This document shows, piece after piece, positions 33,762-42,950 of a DNA stretch of 64,000 bases. Positions within the stretch are counted from its first letter, which is position 1. Every line of letters starts with the position of its first letter. The stretch is from positions 248,001-312,000 of the forward strand of contig JADJWJ010000004.1 in assembly GCA_016716425.1 (NCBI GenBank). The letters are read 5' to 3'. The translations under genes and the position numbers were made by a program. The notes below the pieces were generated by a model. It was given only the letters and a program-made list of their open reading frames with translations. It was not told the DNA's origin and ran no database searches. Source of the stretch: Betaproteobacteria bacterium. GTDB lineage: Bacteria; Pseudomonadota; Gammaproteobacteria; Burkholderiales; Casimicrobiaceae.

Positions 33762-34622
33762 CTACTCCGGAAACGAGCCCAGGATGTACACGGCTTCGGT
33801 CAGCGCCGTCGGCTTGCCGAATGCGCTGAACCAGCGGCTGAAGATCTCGTCGATGGCGTCGCTGGAAAATGTCTGCGACAGCGCCGTGTTCACGGCGAGC
33901 CGCAGCGAAGCGTCGCCGCGCGGCAGCGCGATGCCATAGGGCTCGTACGACAGGAGGTCGCCGAGCAGCGCCAGTGCCTTGGGGTCCTTCGACCTCGGCG
34001 TCAAGCCGACCAGCAGCACGGTGTCGCTCGCGAAGGCGTCGACGCTCCCGGCGTCCAGCGCGGCGATCGCCTCGTCGCTGCTGCCCACCTGCACCACCGT
34101 CGCCTTGATCTGCCGGCGCGCGAGCTGGCTGGACAGCGCGCGCTCGTTGCTCGTGCCCCGCACGGCAGCGACGCGCTTGCCCGCGAGGTCGGGCAGCGAC
34201 TGGACGCCCGCGGCGGACCGCGCGAGCAGGCCCGTGGTGTTCATGAAGATGACGCTGGAGAAGTCGACGGCCTTCATCCGCGATAGCGTGATCGTGCTGG
34301 CGCCGCACTCGAGGTCGGCCTGGCCCTTGGTGATCGCGTCGAAGCGCGTCTGCGTCGTGACCGGCACGTACTTGACCTTGAGGCCGGTGATGCCCAGCTG
34401 CCGCTCGATCGATGCGACGATGCGCCGGCACAGGTCGATCGTGAATCCGGCAGGTTCCTTGCCGGCGTCGACGAAGCTGAACGGCGGTGCGTCCGTGCGA
34501 TGCGCGATCGCGATGGACTTGGTGGCGGCGATCTGCTTCAAGCGGCCGTCGAGCACTTGCGCCGAGGCGCACTGCGTCCCCGCGAGAAGTAAGCCAAGCA
34601 CCAGCGATGTCGTACGCACCAT
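33762..34622 (-). CDS. Polar amino-acid ABC transporter substrate-binding protein (SBP family 3)
   Basis: This 286-residue periplasmic protein has a signal peptide ending CASA. The family-3 signature is AHRTDAPPFSFVDAGKEPAGFTIDLCRRI, followed by KVKYVPVTTQTRFDAITKGQADLECG, a glutamate/aspartate GltI-like layout. No permease or ATPase gene is adjacent, so it is an orphan receptor here. ATG 34622 is chosen over an upstream ATG because the signal peptide begins there. Confidence 0.9.
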   Translation of the reverse strand: MVRTTSLVLGLLLAGTQCASAQVLDGRLKQIAATKSIAIAHRTDAPPFSFVDAGKEPAGFTIDLCRRIVASIERQLGITGLKVKYVPVTTQTRFDAITKGQADLECGASTITLSRMKAVDFSSVIFMNTTGLLARSAAGVQSLPDLAGKRVAAVRGTSNERALSSQLARRQIKATVVQVGSSDEAIAALDAGSVDAFASDTVLLVGLTPRSKDPKALALLGDLLSYEPYGIALPRGDASLRLAVNTALSQTFSSDAIDEIFSRWFSAFGKPTALTEAVYILGSFPE

Positions 34623-34930
34623 CGAATCGTCCCCTGGACAGTCGCCGAAAGCGGCGCGCCACCATACCGGTTTTCGCCCACCGCGGCAAACCACGCGGCG
34701 CCGGACGCGTGCCGCGCCGCCGCCCGATCGCCGTCGTCACGACGTCCCGGTCGCGAGCGCCGTCGCGGCCGCGCAGGTGTGTCCGATACGGCCGGTGCTG
34801 CTGCTGCAGGCGTCCGCCTGCGGCGAACCGGGGCTGCCGGTCGGCAACCGCGTACCTCCGGCTCGGCTCGGCCTGCCTGCCGGGATCGTCGCGCGGTTGG
34901 CCCGACGCTCGCGGCCAGCGCGCCGCGGGC

Positions 34931-34980
34931 GGCGGCGACCCCCGCGGCGGCGACCCCCGCGGCGGCGACACCCGCGGCGG
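34931..34980 (+). repeat. Short tandem repeat, 15-base unit, about 3.3 copies
   Basis: The unit GGCGGCGACCCCCGC occurs at 34931, 34946 and, with one change, 34961, then partially. It lies in the 481-base gap between the orphan binding protein and the tup operon, which otherwise holds no supported gene except a promoter-proximal AT-rich island. Confidence 0.75.
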
Positions 34981-35055
34981 CCCACGGCGACCGGCGCCGC
35001 CGCCGATCGTCCATGTCCGGCCCGGGCCGCCGGGCGGGCGCGGCCGGGCACAAAA

Positions 35056-35080
35056 TGCATTGAATTGCAGTCATAATGCA
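35056..35080 (+). promoter_or_regulatory. Candidate operator/promoter of the tup operon
   Basis: In an AT-rich island 24 bases before tupB, TGCATT (35056-35061) and AATGCA (35075-35080) form an inverted repeat with a 13-base spacer, overlapping a -10-like CATAAT (35072-35077). This could be the site of the metal-responsive regulator encoded convergently beyond tupA. Confidence 0.4.
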
Positions 35081-35103
35081 CGCTTTGCACCTTCCGGCTC
35101 GAC

Positions 35104-35808
35104 ATGGGCACGTTCTCCGACAGCCTGACCCTCGCGGCGGCGCTGGTCGCGCATCTCGACCCCAGGTTCGTCGACATCGTCGCGTTGTCGCTGCGCGTCA
35201 GCCTGACCGCGACCGCGCTGGCCGCGTGCGTCGGGCTGCCGCTGGGTGCGGCGATCGCCGTCGGGCGCTTTCCCGGCCGCCAGGCGCTGACGGTCCTGCT
35301 GAACGCGATGATGGGCTTGCCCCCCGTCGTCGTCGGCCTCGTCGTCTACCTGCTGCTGTCGCGCGCGGGACCCCTCGGCGCGTTCGGCGTCCTGTTCACG
35401 CCGGCGGCGATGATCGTCGCGCAGACGATCCTGATCACGCCGATCATCGCCGCGCTGTCGCGCCAGGTGGTCGCCGACGCGTGGGGCGAGTACCGCGAGC
35501 AGCTGACGTCGCTCGGCGCCGGCACGTTCTCGGCAGCGCTGACGCTCATCTGGGACACGCGCTACTCGCTCGCGACGGTGCTTCTGGCCGGCTTCGGCCG
35601 CGCGATCGCCGAAGTCGGCGCCGTGATGATCGTCGGCGGCAACATCGACGGCGTCACGCGCGTGATGACGACGACGATCGCGCTCGAGACGAGCAAGGGC
35701 GACCTGCCGCTGGCGCTGGCGCTCGGCATCGTGCTGATCGCGATCGTGCTGATCATCAACGCGCTGGCGCAGTACACGCGCGAGTGGGCGCGCGTGCGCT
35801 ATGGCTGA
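35104..35808 (+). CDS. tupB: Tungstate ABC transporter permease TupB
   Basis: This 234-residue membrane subunit has about five to six helices. The ABC coupling loop EYREQLTSLGAGTFSAALTLIW and the FGRAIAEVGAVMIVGGNIDGVTRVMTTTIALETSKGD segment match TupB/WtpB-type permeases. The stop overlaps the tupC start by 8 bases. The tungstate assignment rests mainly on the TupA-type binding protein downstream; molybdate transport cannot be excluded. Confidence 0.9.
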   Translation: MGTFSDSLTLAAALVAHLDPRFVDIVALSLRVSLTATALAACVGLPLGAAIAVGRFPGRQALTVLLNAMMGLPPVVVGLVVYLLLSRAGPLGAFGVLFTPAAMIVAQTILITPIIAALSRQVVADAWGEYREQLTSLGAGTFSAALTLIWDTRYSLATVLLAGFGRAIAEVGAVMIVGGNIDGVTRVMTTTIALETSKGDLPLALALGIVLIAIVLIINALAQYTREWARVRYG

Positions 35809-36523
35809 CGTGGCGTCCGCGGGTGGTTTGCCGATCGTCTGCGCCGGCGTGGCGGTCGGGCACAACGGGACCCGCATCCTCGCGGACGTCGACCTTGCCG
35901 TCACGCGCGGCAACCTCACGCTGATCCTCGGTCCCAACGGTTCGGGCAAGAGCACGCTGCTGCGCGTGCTGCACGGGTTGCTGACGCCGACCGCCGGCAC
36001 GATTTCGTGGGGTGGCGCGTCCGTCCGGCCGCGGCGGCATGCGATGGTGTTCCAGCGCGCCGTGCTGCTGCGCCGCTCGGCCGCCGCGAACATCCGCTAT
36101 GCGCTCGACCTGGCCGGCGTGCGCGGCGCCGAAGCCGAATCCCGGATCGACGATGCGCTCGCTGAAGTCGGGCTGCGCGCGCTGGCGGGCCGGTCCGCGC
36201 GCGTGCTCTCCGGCGGCGAGCAGCAGCGCCTGGCGCTCGCGCGCGCGTGGGCGCTGCGCCCCGAAGTCCTGTTCCTCGACGAGCCGACGGCGAGCCTCGA
36301 CCCGAAGGCGAGCCGTGCGGTCGAGGAAATCGTCCGCGGCATCCACGCGCGCGGTACGACGGTCGTGATGACCACGCACAACCTCGCGCAGGCGAAGCGC
36401 CTCGCCTACGACGTGGTGTTCCTGCACGAGGGCCGGCTGGTCGAGCAGTCGCCGGCCCAGGGGTTTTTCAACGCGCCGCGCACGTCCGAGGCGGCCGCTT
36501 TCCTCGAAGGAGAACGATTGTGA
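35801..36523 (+). CDS. tupC: Tungstate ABC transporter ATP-binding protein TupC
   Basis: This 240-residue ATPase has Walker A GPNGSGKST, Q-loop MVFQRAVLLRRSAAANIRYAL, signature LSGGEQQRLALARA, Walker B VLFLDEPTASLDP and switch MTTHN. It lacks the C-terminal TOBE domain of ModC, as TupC does. The stop TGA overlaps the tupA ATG (TGATG). Confidence 0.91.
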   Translation: MADVASAGGLPIVCAGVAVGHNGTRILADVDLAVTRGNLTLILGPNGSGKSTLLRVLHGLLTPTAGTISWGGASVRPRRHAMVFQRAVLLRRSAAANIRYALDLAGVRGAEAESRIDDALAEVGLRALAGRSARVLSGGEQQRLALARAWALRPEVLFLDEPTASLDPKASRAVEEIVRGIHARGTTVVMTTHNLAQAKRLAYDVVFLHEGRLVEQSPAQGFFNAPRTSEAAAFLEGERL

Positions 36524-37509
36524 TGCGACGTCAACTGCTGGCCGGGATGGTCGGGGCGCTTCTCGTGCTGGGCACGCCGGCAACCGGTGCCCAGGAGAGG
36601 TTCATCGTGGTGTCGTCGACGACGTCGACCGAGCAGTCGGGCCTGTTCGGCCACATCCTGCCGCTGTTCGAGAAGGACACCGGCATCAGGGTGCGCGTAG
36701 TGGCGCTCGGCACCGGGCAGGCGCTCGACATGGCCCGCCGCGGCGACGCCGACGTCGTGTTCGTTCACGACCAGGTTGCCGAAGAGAAGTTCGTCGCCGA
36801 CGGCTTCGGCGTCAAGCGGCTGCCGGTCATGTACAACGACTTCGTGCTGATCGGGCCGAAGGGCGACCCCGCGAAGATCGCCGGCGGCAGGGACATCCTC
36901 GCCGCGCTGCAGAAGATCGCGGCGGCGCAGGCGCCGTTCGTGTCGCGCGGCGACAAGAGCGGCACGCACGCGGCGGAGCTGCGCTACTGGAAGGCCGCGG
37001 GCGTGGACCTCGATGCGAAGAAGGGTACCTGGTACAAGGATACCGGCTCCGGCATGGGCCCGACGCTCAACACGGCCTCGTCGATGAACGGCTACGTGCT
37101 GGCCGACCGCGGCACATGGCTGTCGTTCAGGAACCGCGGCGACTTGGCGATCCTGGTCGAGGGCGACCAGAAGCTCTTCAACCAGTACGGCGTGATGCTC
37201 GTCAATCCGGCGAAGCACCCGCACGTGAAGAAGGACCTCGGCCAGCGGTTCGTCGACTGGATCGTGTCCCCGCAGGGGCAGGCGGCGATCGCCGGCTACA
37301 AGATCGGCGGCGAGCAGCTGTTCTTCCCGAACGCCTGCACCATAGCAGCGTGGCGAAAGTCCCCGGTGTCATCCCCGAGAAGCGCAGGGACCCGGGATCT
37401 TGCTTCGCGCAATGCCAGTCGGTCCAACAGCAGGGCCCTCGCCTACGCTGGGAACGACGCCCGATGGTGCGAAATCGGATCGTGCTTGCCGGTTCCTGCT
37501 AGGCATTGA
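36523..37509 (+). CDS. tupA: Tungstate-binding protein TupA with an aberrant C-terminal tail
   Basis: This periplasmic oxyanion receptor has a signal peptide ending ATGA, then the TupA signature VSSTTSTEQSGLFGHILPLFE, SRGDKSGTHAAELRYWKAAG and TASSMNGYVLADRGTWLSF. Family similarity ends at GEQLFFPNA (about 37335). The following 57 residues are Ser/Arg-rich and non-family; they are encoded by what looks like an inserted intergenic repeat. A GAAGGAGA ribosome site precedes the ATG; a GTG one codon earlier is an alternative. Confidence 0.9.
   Translation: MRRQLLAGMVGALLVLGTPATGAQERFIVVSSTTSTEQSGLFGHILPLFEKDTGIRVRVVALGTGQALDMARRGDADVVFVHDQVAEEKFVADGFGVKRLPVMYNDFVLIGPKGDPAKIAGGRDILAALQKIAAAQAPFVSRGDKSGTHAAELRYWKAAGVDLDAKKGTWYKDTGSGMGPTLNTASSMNGYVLADRGTWLSFRNRGDLAILVEGDQKLFNQYGVMLVNPAKHPHVKKDLGQRFVDWIVSPQGQAAIAGYKIGGEQLFFPNACTIAAWRKSPVSSPRSAGTRDLASRNASRSNSRALAYAGNDARWCEIGSCLPVPARH
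37336..37506. repeat. Repeat-like sequence read through as the TupA tail
   Basis: This segment lacks the G/C third-position bias of the gene before it and reads like a dispersed intergenic repeat on the minus strand (GGGTCCCTGCGCTTCTCGGG, then ATGACA). ATCCC/GGGAT arms flank that block. It lies exactly between the conserved end of TupA and the convergent regulator. Copy number elsewhere in the genome cannot be judged here. Confidence 0.5.
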
Positions 37510-38422
37510 ACACGACGCGTCCCGTCGCCCGCACGTCGTAGCCGCCCATCGCGTCCGCCTGCGCGGCGAACTCGGGCGTGCGCGCGAACCCGAGCAGCGC
37601 CTGCACCGGCGGCTCGAAGTAGTCGCGCCGCCGGACGACGAGGTCCAGCCGCTCCCCGGTCAGCGGAATGAAGGCGAGGCCGTGCGCGCGCGCGGCGGCC
37701 TCGACGCCGACCCCGGCGTCGGCCTTGCCGTCGCGGATCGCGGCGGCAAGGTCGGTCTCCGCGTGCGCGGGACGCGCCGTCCACGCGAGGTCGCCGGGCG
37801 CGACGCCCGCCTGCGCGAGCAGTTGCAGCAGCAGGTGCGCACTGCCGGCCTCGGCCTGGCGGCCGACGATCCGCGCCCGCTTGCGGGCGAGATCGGGCAA
37901 CCCCTTCACCTTCAGCGGATTGCCCGCGGCCAACAGCAGGCCCTGCACGCGCTGCGCCCACTCGACGAGCACGATGTCGGCGCCGGGAAGCTGCGCGCGC
38001 ACGAGCGGCACGTTGTACTCGCCCGTGGCGGCGTCGCGCCAGTGCATCGCCGCGACCGTAGCCTCCAGGCGTGCGAGGCGATCGAGGCCCGCGCGGCTGC
38101 CGCACGCGAGCACGGCGAGGCCGCAGCCCGATGCGCGCGCCGCCCAGTCGAGCAGGGGGTCGTGACTGCCGGCGACGATCGGAGGCGGGCCGGCCTCCGG
38201 TCCGGCCGCCGGCGTGCCCGCCTTGCCGGCAAGCCATGCTTCGATCTGCGCGCGCGGGAACAGCAGCTTGCCGGTGGCGCGGACGTGCGGCAGCGCGTTG
38301 GTCTTGACGAGATCGTAGACGCGCCGCTCCTTGAGGCGCAGGTACGCGGCGACCTCGCGCGTGTCCATCATCGCTGACGCGGCGGGATCCGGGGCGGCGG
38401 GCGGTTTGCGGGATCGCGGCAC
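37499..38422 (-). CDS. Excisionase-type HTH regulator with periplasmic-binding-like domain
   Basis: This 307-residue protein has an N-terminal MerR/excisionase-type helix-turn-helix (MDTREVAAYLRLKERRVYDLVKTNALP) and a C-terminal PBP-like ligand domain (about 80-300). This architecture recurs beside molybdate/tungstate transport genes, so it is the probable regulator of tupBCA. The GTG at 38422 gives the longest product; ATG codons at residues 18-19 would start directly before the HTH. It overlaps the tupA tail by 11 bases, convergently. Confidence 0.85.
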   Translation of the reverse strand: MPRSRKPPAAPDPAASAMMDTREVAAYLRLKERRVYDLVKTNALPHVRATGKLLFPRAQIEAWLAGKAGTPAAGPEAGPPPIVAGSHDPLLDWAARASGCGLAVLACGSRAGLDRLARLEATVAAMHWRDAATGEYNVPLVRAQLPGADIVLVEWAQRVQGLLLAAGNPLKVKGLPDLARKRARIVGRQAEAGSAHLLLQLLAQAGVAPGDLAWTARPAHAETDLAAAIRDGKADAGVGVEAAARAHGLAFIPLTGERLDLVVRRRDYFEPPVQALLGFARTPEFAAQADAMGGYDVRATGRVVFNA

Positions 38423-38455
38423 GCGCCGATTCTCGCACGCGACGGCGTGCGTGCG

Positions 38456-39640
38456 TCAGCGCGAGGCGAAGCTCGCCTCGCGGCCGACGAGCCGTGCGAC
38501 GCCGGCGAGCGCGGCGGCCGCGAGCAGCGCGGGGACGGCGAACGACAGCGCGAGCTGCGCGAGCGGAACCGCCTCGCCGCGCAGCGCGAGCTTGAGCAGC
38601 ATGTACTGGCCCGACACCGGGACCAGCACCAGCCAGTCCGGCTCCCGCTGCTGCAGGAAGAGCTGGATCGCCGGCACCATCGACACGACGAACATCAGCA
38701 CCGAGACGTTTGCCTGCGCTTCCTTGAACGTGCGCCCGCGGCTGCCGACGTACAGCAGCACCGCCGGCATCAGCAGGATCATCGGCGCCAGCACGAAGAG
38801 AAAGCGGCCGAACTCGCGGGCGCCGAACAGAAACGGCGCGCCCACCGCGGGCAGCGGCGCGAACGCCAGCGTCAGGTAGAAGCCGGCCAGCGTGACCACC
38901 ACGACCAGCGCGTTGAACAGCACGACGGCGAGCCACTTGCCGACGACGAGCTCGCCCGGACGCGCCGGCGTCATCAGCAGCGGCTCGAGCGACTGGCGCT
39001 CGCGCTCGCCGGCGGTCGTGTCGAGCGCGGCCGCCATCCCGCCCATCACCGACGCGAGCAGGCCATAGAACGCGACCAGGAACAGGATGAGCGCGCCGGA
39101 CTGCTGCGGTGTGGCGAGGTCGACGTCCTCGACGTCGAGCGGGTTGCCGACACTCGGCGCGACGCCGCGCAGCAGCAGCCGCTGCGTGCCCCACTGCCGG
39201 TTGTACGCGCGCAGCAGGTTCTCCGCCTGCCGGATCGACGCCTGCGCGCGGTCGCGCGAGCGGTCGGACACGAGCCGCACCGTGCCCTGCTTTCCCTCCG
39301 CGACGTCGGCAGCGAATCTTTCGTCGACGACCAGCACGACGTCGAGGTGGCCCGCACGGACCTTTGCCTCGTAGTCCGGCGGCGCGGGTATCAGGATCGC
39401 CTGGTTGCGCTCGAGGAACGCGGCCAGCGCCGGCGCGTGGTGGACGCCGACGACGGGCAGGTGCAGCTCGCGCGCGCGGTCGGCCTGCCGCGCGATCAGG
39501 TTGAAGATGAGCACGAGGAAGATCGGCCCCGCGGCCGCGGCGGTCAGCAGCGACACGAGCAGCGTCCGCCGGTCGCGCAGCGCGTCGCGGACCTCCTTGC
39601 GCAGGACCGCGGCGACGCGCCACAGCGGGCTTGCGCTCAT
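38456..39640 (-). CDS. ABC-2 type permease, NatB-like
   Basis: This 394-residue protein has one N-terminal TM after a RKEVRDALRDRRTLL cytoplasmic start, a large extracytoplasmic domain (about 45-185), and five to six C-terminal TMs, the layout of NatB/ABC-2 exporters (sodium or drug extrusion). TAGERERQSLEPLLMTPARPGELVVGKW is the ABC-2 coupling segment. The partner ATPase lies 98 bases upstream. Confidence 0.9.
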   Translation of the reverse strand: MSASPLWRVAAVLRKEVRDALRDRRTLLVSLLTAAAAGPIFLVLIFNLIARQADRARELHLPVVGVHHAPALAAFLERNQAILIPAPPDYEAKVRAGHLDVVLVVDERFAADVAEGKQGTVRLVSDRSRDRAQASIRQAENLLRAYNRQWGTQRLLLRGVAPSVGNPLDVEDVDLATPQQSGALILFLVAFYGLLASVMGGMAAALDTTAGERERQSLEPLLMTPARPGELVVGKWLAVVLFNALVVVVTLAGFYLTLAFAPLPAVGAPFLFGAREFGRFLFVLAPMILLMPAVLLYVGSRGRTFKEAQANVSVLMFVVSMVPAIQLFLQQREPDWLVLVPVSGQYMLLKLALRGEAVPLAQLALSFAVPALLAAAALAGVARLVGREASFASR

Positions 39641-39690
39641 CGCGCTGGCCCGGGTCGCGCACGGCACGCTGGTGCGCCGCCGTACTTCCT

Positions 39691-39708
39691 CTCCCCGCAT
39701 GCGGGGAG
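39691..39708. other. Perfect 18-base palindrome between natA- and natB-like genes
   Basis: CTCCCCGCATGCGGGGAG lies in the 97-base gap inside the operon. It could tune the relative expression of the two subunits as an mRNA hairpin. No T run follows. Confidence 0.5.
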
Positions 39709-39737
39709 GGGATTGGGACGAGGGGTGCCGGCCGGCA

Positions 39738-40477
<740 letters not shown>

Positions 40478-40481
<4 letters not shown>

Positions 40482-41953
40482 GGCTGCGGACCGAGGCGGT
40501 CGGGCCAAAGCGGAGGCGGGCTGCTCTGCTCGAGCCGGGCGATGCACGGCTCGGGCAACTTCGCCACGCTGCCCGCGGCGACGAACGCGCTGACGAGCCG
40601 TGGCGCGCATGCGTGCGGCGACACGATGTGCCCGTAGCCACGGGCGATCACGTGGCGGCTGTTGGGGAATCCCGTCGCCACCGCGGCGCCGTACGCGGGC
40701 GGCGTCACCGGGTCCATGCCGCCGGACAGGAGCAGCACGGGCTTGTCGCTGCGCACGGGCTCCGCGAAGTCGGCGGGCATCCGCCCGCGCGGCCAGACGC
40801 CGCACACGGCGATCGTCTGCTCGGCGAGCCGCCGCGTCGGCAAGCCGGCAAGTGCCTCGCCTTCGCTGCCCGGACGAATGCGCGGCACGTCCTCGGCGCA
40901 CGTCACCGAGAAGTGGAGCGCCGCGTTCATCTGCTCGGCGAGGTTGCCGGACAGCGCCGGGTTGGCGGCGAGGAGCGGCGCCAGGTCGCCGGCGGCTGCG
41001 AGCGCCAGCATCTCCGGCAGCAGGCTCACGGTCTCCGGGTTGTACGTGAGCGGCTGCAGCGCGGCGAGCACGACGTCGAACGTGACCCGGTGGCGCTCCA
41101 CGGCGCCGGTGCGCGGGTCGACGATCTCCAGGTCGCGGCCGGAAGGCCCCAGCGCGTGCTCGATGCGGGCGAGCGTGTCCGCGACGTCCGGGTGCGCGCG
41201 GCGGCACGCCGGCGACGCCGCGCAGGCGTCGAACACGGCGTCGAGCGCCGCCTCGCGCGTGTGCCAGACGTCGAGCGTGATCACCATGTCGGGCGGCGCG
41301 ACGCCGTCGAGCGTGACGGTGCGGACGGCATCGGGGTGGCGGCGCAGGTACGCCTGCGCGACGCGCGACCCGTAGCTGCCGCCCCAGAGGTTCCAGCGCG
41401 CGTAGCCCAGCGCGACGCGCACCGCCTCGAGGTCGACGATCCACGCCGTCGTCGTGTACTGCGCGGCGTCCACGCCCTGCGCGGCCAGCTCCTGCGCGCA
41501 CTGGCGGGCGCGCGGCACGGGATCGGTCTCGAACACGTCGTCGTCGCGCGGGCGGAACGCCTGGCACGTCAGCGGCGACGAGCGCCCGGTGCCGCGCTGG
41601 TCGATCAGTACGATGTCGCGCGTGCGGCGCAGTTCGGCCAGCCGCGCCGCGAACGGCGCGAGGTACGACGCGGCCTGTCCCGGGCCGCCGGCGAGGATCA
41701 GCAGCGGATCGTCCTTCGGCGTCAGCGTGTTGGCCGGCAGCACCGCGGCGAAGATGCGCAGCTTCCGGCCGTCCGGGCGGTCGCGGTCCTCGGGCACCTC
41801 GAGCTCGCCGCACTGCGCGGCGGTCGCGAAGTTCGGCAGCCGGCAGTCCGCGAGCGCGAGGCTGCGGCGCGGCGTGCCGTCGCTGCCGCATCCGGCAACC
41901 AGCGCCGCGGTGGCCGCCACGACGGCGACGAGGGCGAAGCGGAGCGGCCACAT
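40478..41953 (-). CDS. Exported alpha/beta-hydrolase (prolyl/tripeptidyl aminopeptidase-like) lipoprotein
   Basis: This 491-residue protein starts with a lipoprotein signal (LVAGC, about residue 22). The alpha/beta-hydrolase core has the oxyanion region LLILAGGPGQAAS, VLIDQRGTGRSSPLTC, nucleophile elbow NLWGGSYGSR, acid SGGMDPVTPP and base His in GYGHIVSPHAC, plus a C-terminal TAP-like domain. An exported peptidase is likely. It is the first gene of an operon with the NatAB-like exporter; the functional link is unclear. Confidence 0.9.
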
Positions 41954-42086
41954 GGGCGCCGATGGTAGCAAAAGCCGGCGCGTATACTTCGCACCCCGCA
42001 CCCCTGCCGACCGCCATGCGCCCGCCGGGCTGCCCCGAGGACCGTGGCGTCCCGTGCGCAGGCGAGCGCGGCGCGAAGGTACCCCA

Positions 42087-42944
42087 ATGAGCGCGCACGA
42101 TCTCGAACCCGGCATCGTCACCGACCTGACCGACCGCCTGAGCTACGGCGGCTACCTGCGGCTCGACCTGCTTCTCGCGGCGCAGCAGCCGCGCTCGCGC
42201 GGCGCCGACGGCGCGCCGCGCCACGACGAGATGCTGTTCATCGTCCAGCACCAGGTCGCCGAGCTCTGGCTGAAGCTCATGGTGCACGAGCTGACGGCGG
42301 CGATCCGGTTCGTGCGCGCCGACGCGCTGGAGCCGTGCTTCAAGATCCTTGCCCGCGTCAAGCTGATCCAGAAGCAGCTGTTCGAGCAGTGGGCGGTGCT
42401 GGAGACGCTGACTCCGTCCGAATACGACGCCTTCCGGCCGGCGCTCGGCACGGCTTCGGGCTTCCAGTCGGCGCAGTACCGCGCGCTCGAGTTCCTGCTC
42501 GGGTGCGAAGCACGCGGGAATGCTCGAGGTGTTCCGCCACGACGCCGCGACGTTCGCGACGCTCGCGCGCTGCTGCACGCGCCGTCGCTCTACGACGAGT
42601 TCCTCCGCCACCTCGCGCGCCGCGGGCTGCCGGTGCCAGCCGCCTGCGTCGAGCGCGACTTCACGCAGCCGTACCGCCGGGAGCCCGAGCTCGTGCCGGT
42701 GTTCAAGACGATCTACGAGCATCCGCGCCAGTGGTGGGACGCCTACGACATGTGCGAGAAGCTGGTCGACGTCGAGGAGGGCTTCCAGCTCTGGCGGTTC
42801 CGCCACATGAAGACCGTCGAGCGGATCATCGGCCACAAGCCGGGCACCGGCGGCTCGTCGGGCGTCACGTACCTGAAGCGTGCGCTCGACGCCCCGTTCT
42901 TCCCGGAGCTGATCGACGTGCGTACGGTGATCGGAGCGAAGTAG
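42087..42944 (+). CDS. kynA: Tryptophan 2,3-dioxygenase with a compensated internal frameshift
   Basis: This haem dioxygenase opens the kynurenine pathway. The 285-residue product has TDO motifs YGGYLRLDLLLAAQ, HDEMLFIVQHQVAELWLK, the C-terminal WWDAYDMCEKLVDVEEGFQLWRF and GSSGVTYLKR. Between about 42504 and 42570 the continuous frame reads 22 unrelated residues after FLLG; the +1 frame there reads AKHAGMLEVFRHDAATFATLAR, as expected for TDO, before similarity returns at LLHAPSLYDEF. An extra base near 42504 and a missing one near 42570 explain it. Activity may be lost or the sequence wrong. kynU follows. Confidence 0.9.
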   Translation: MSAHDLEPGIVTDLTDRLSYGGYLRLDLLLAAQQPRSRGADGAPRHDEMLFIVQHQVAELWLKLMVHELTAAIRFVRADALEPCFKILARVKLIQKQLFEQWAVLETLTPSEYDAFRPALGTASGFQSAQYRALEFLLGCEARGNARGVPPRRRDVRDARALLHAPSLYDEFLRHLARRGLPVPAACVERDFTQPYRREPELVPVFKTIYEHPRQWWDAYDMCEKLVDVEEGFQLWRFRHMKTVERIIGHKPGTGGSSGVTYLKRALDAPFFPELIDVRTVIGAK

Positions 42945-42950
42945 CCGGGC

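Noticed and set aside
34487..35128. Several overlapping frames in the gap before tupB
   Set aside because: All are Arg/Pro/Ala-rich, run through the 15-base repeat, and have no ribosome site or family features.
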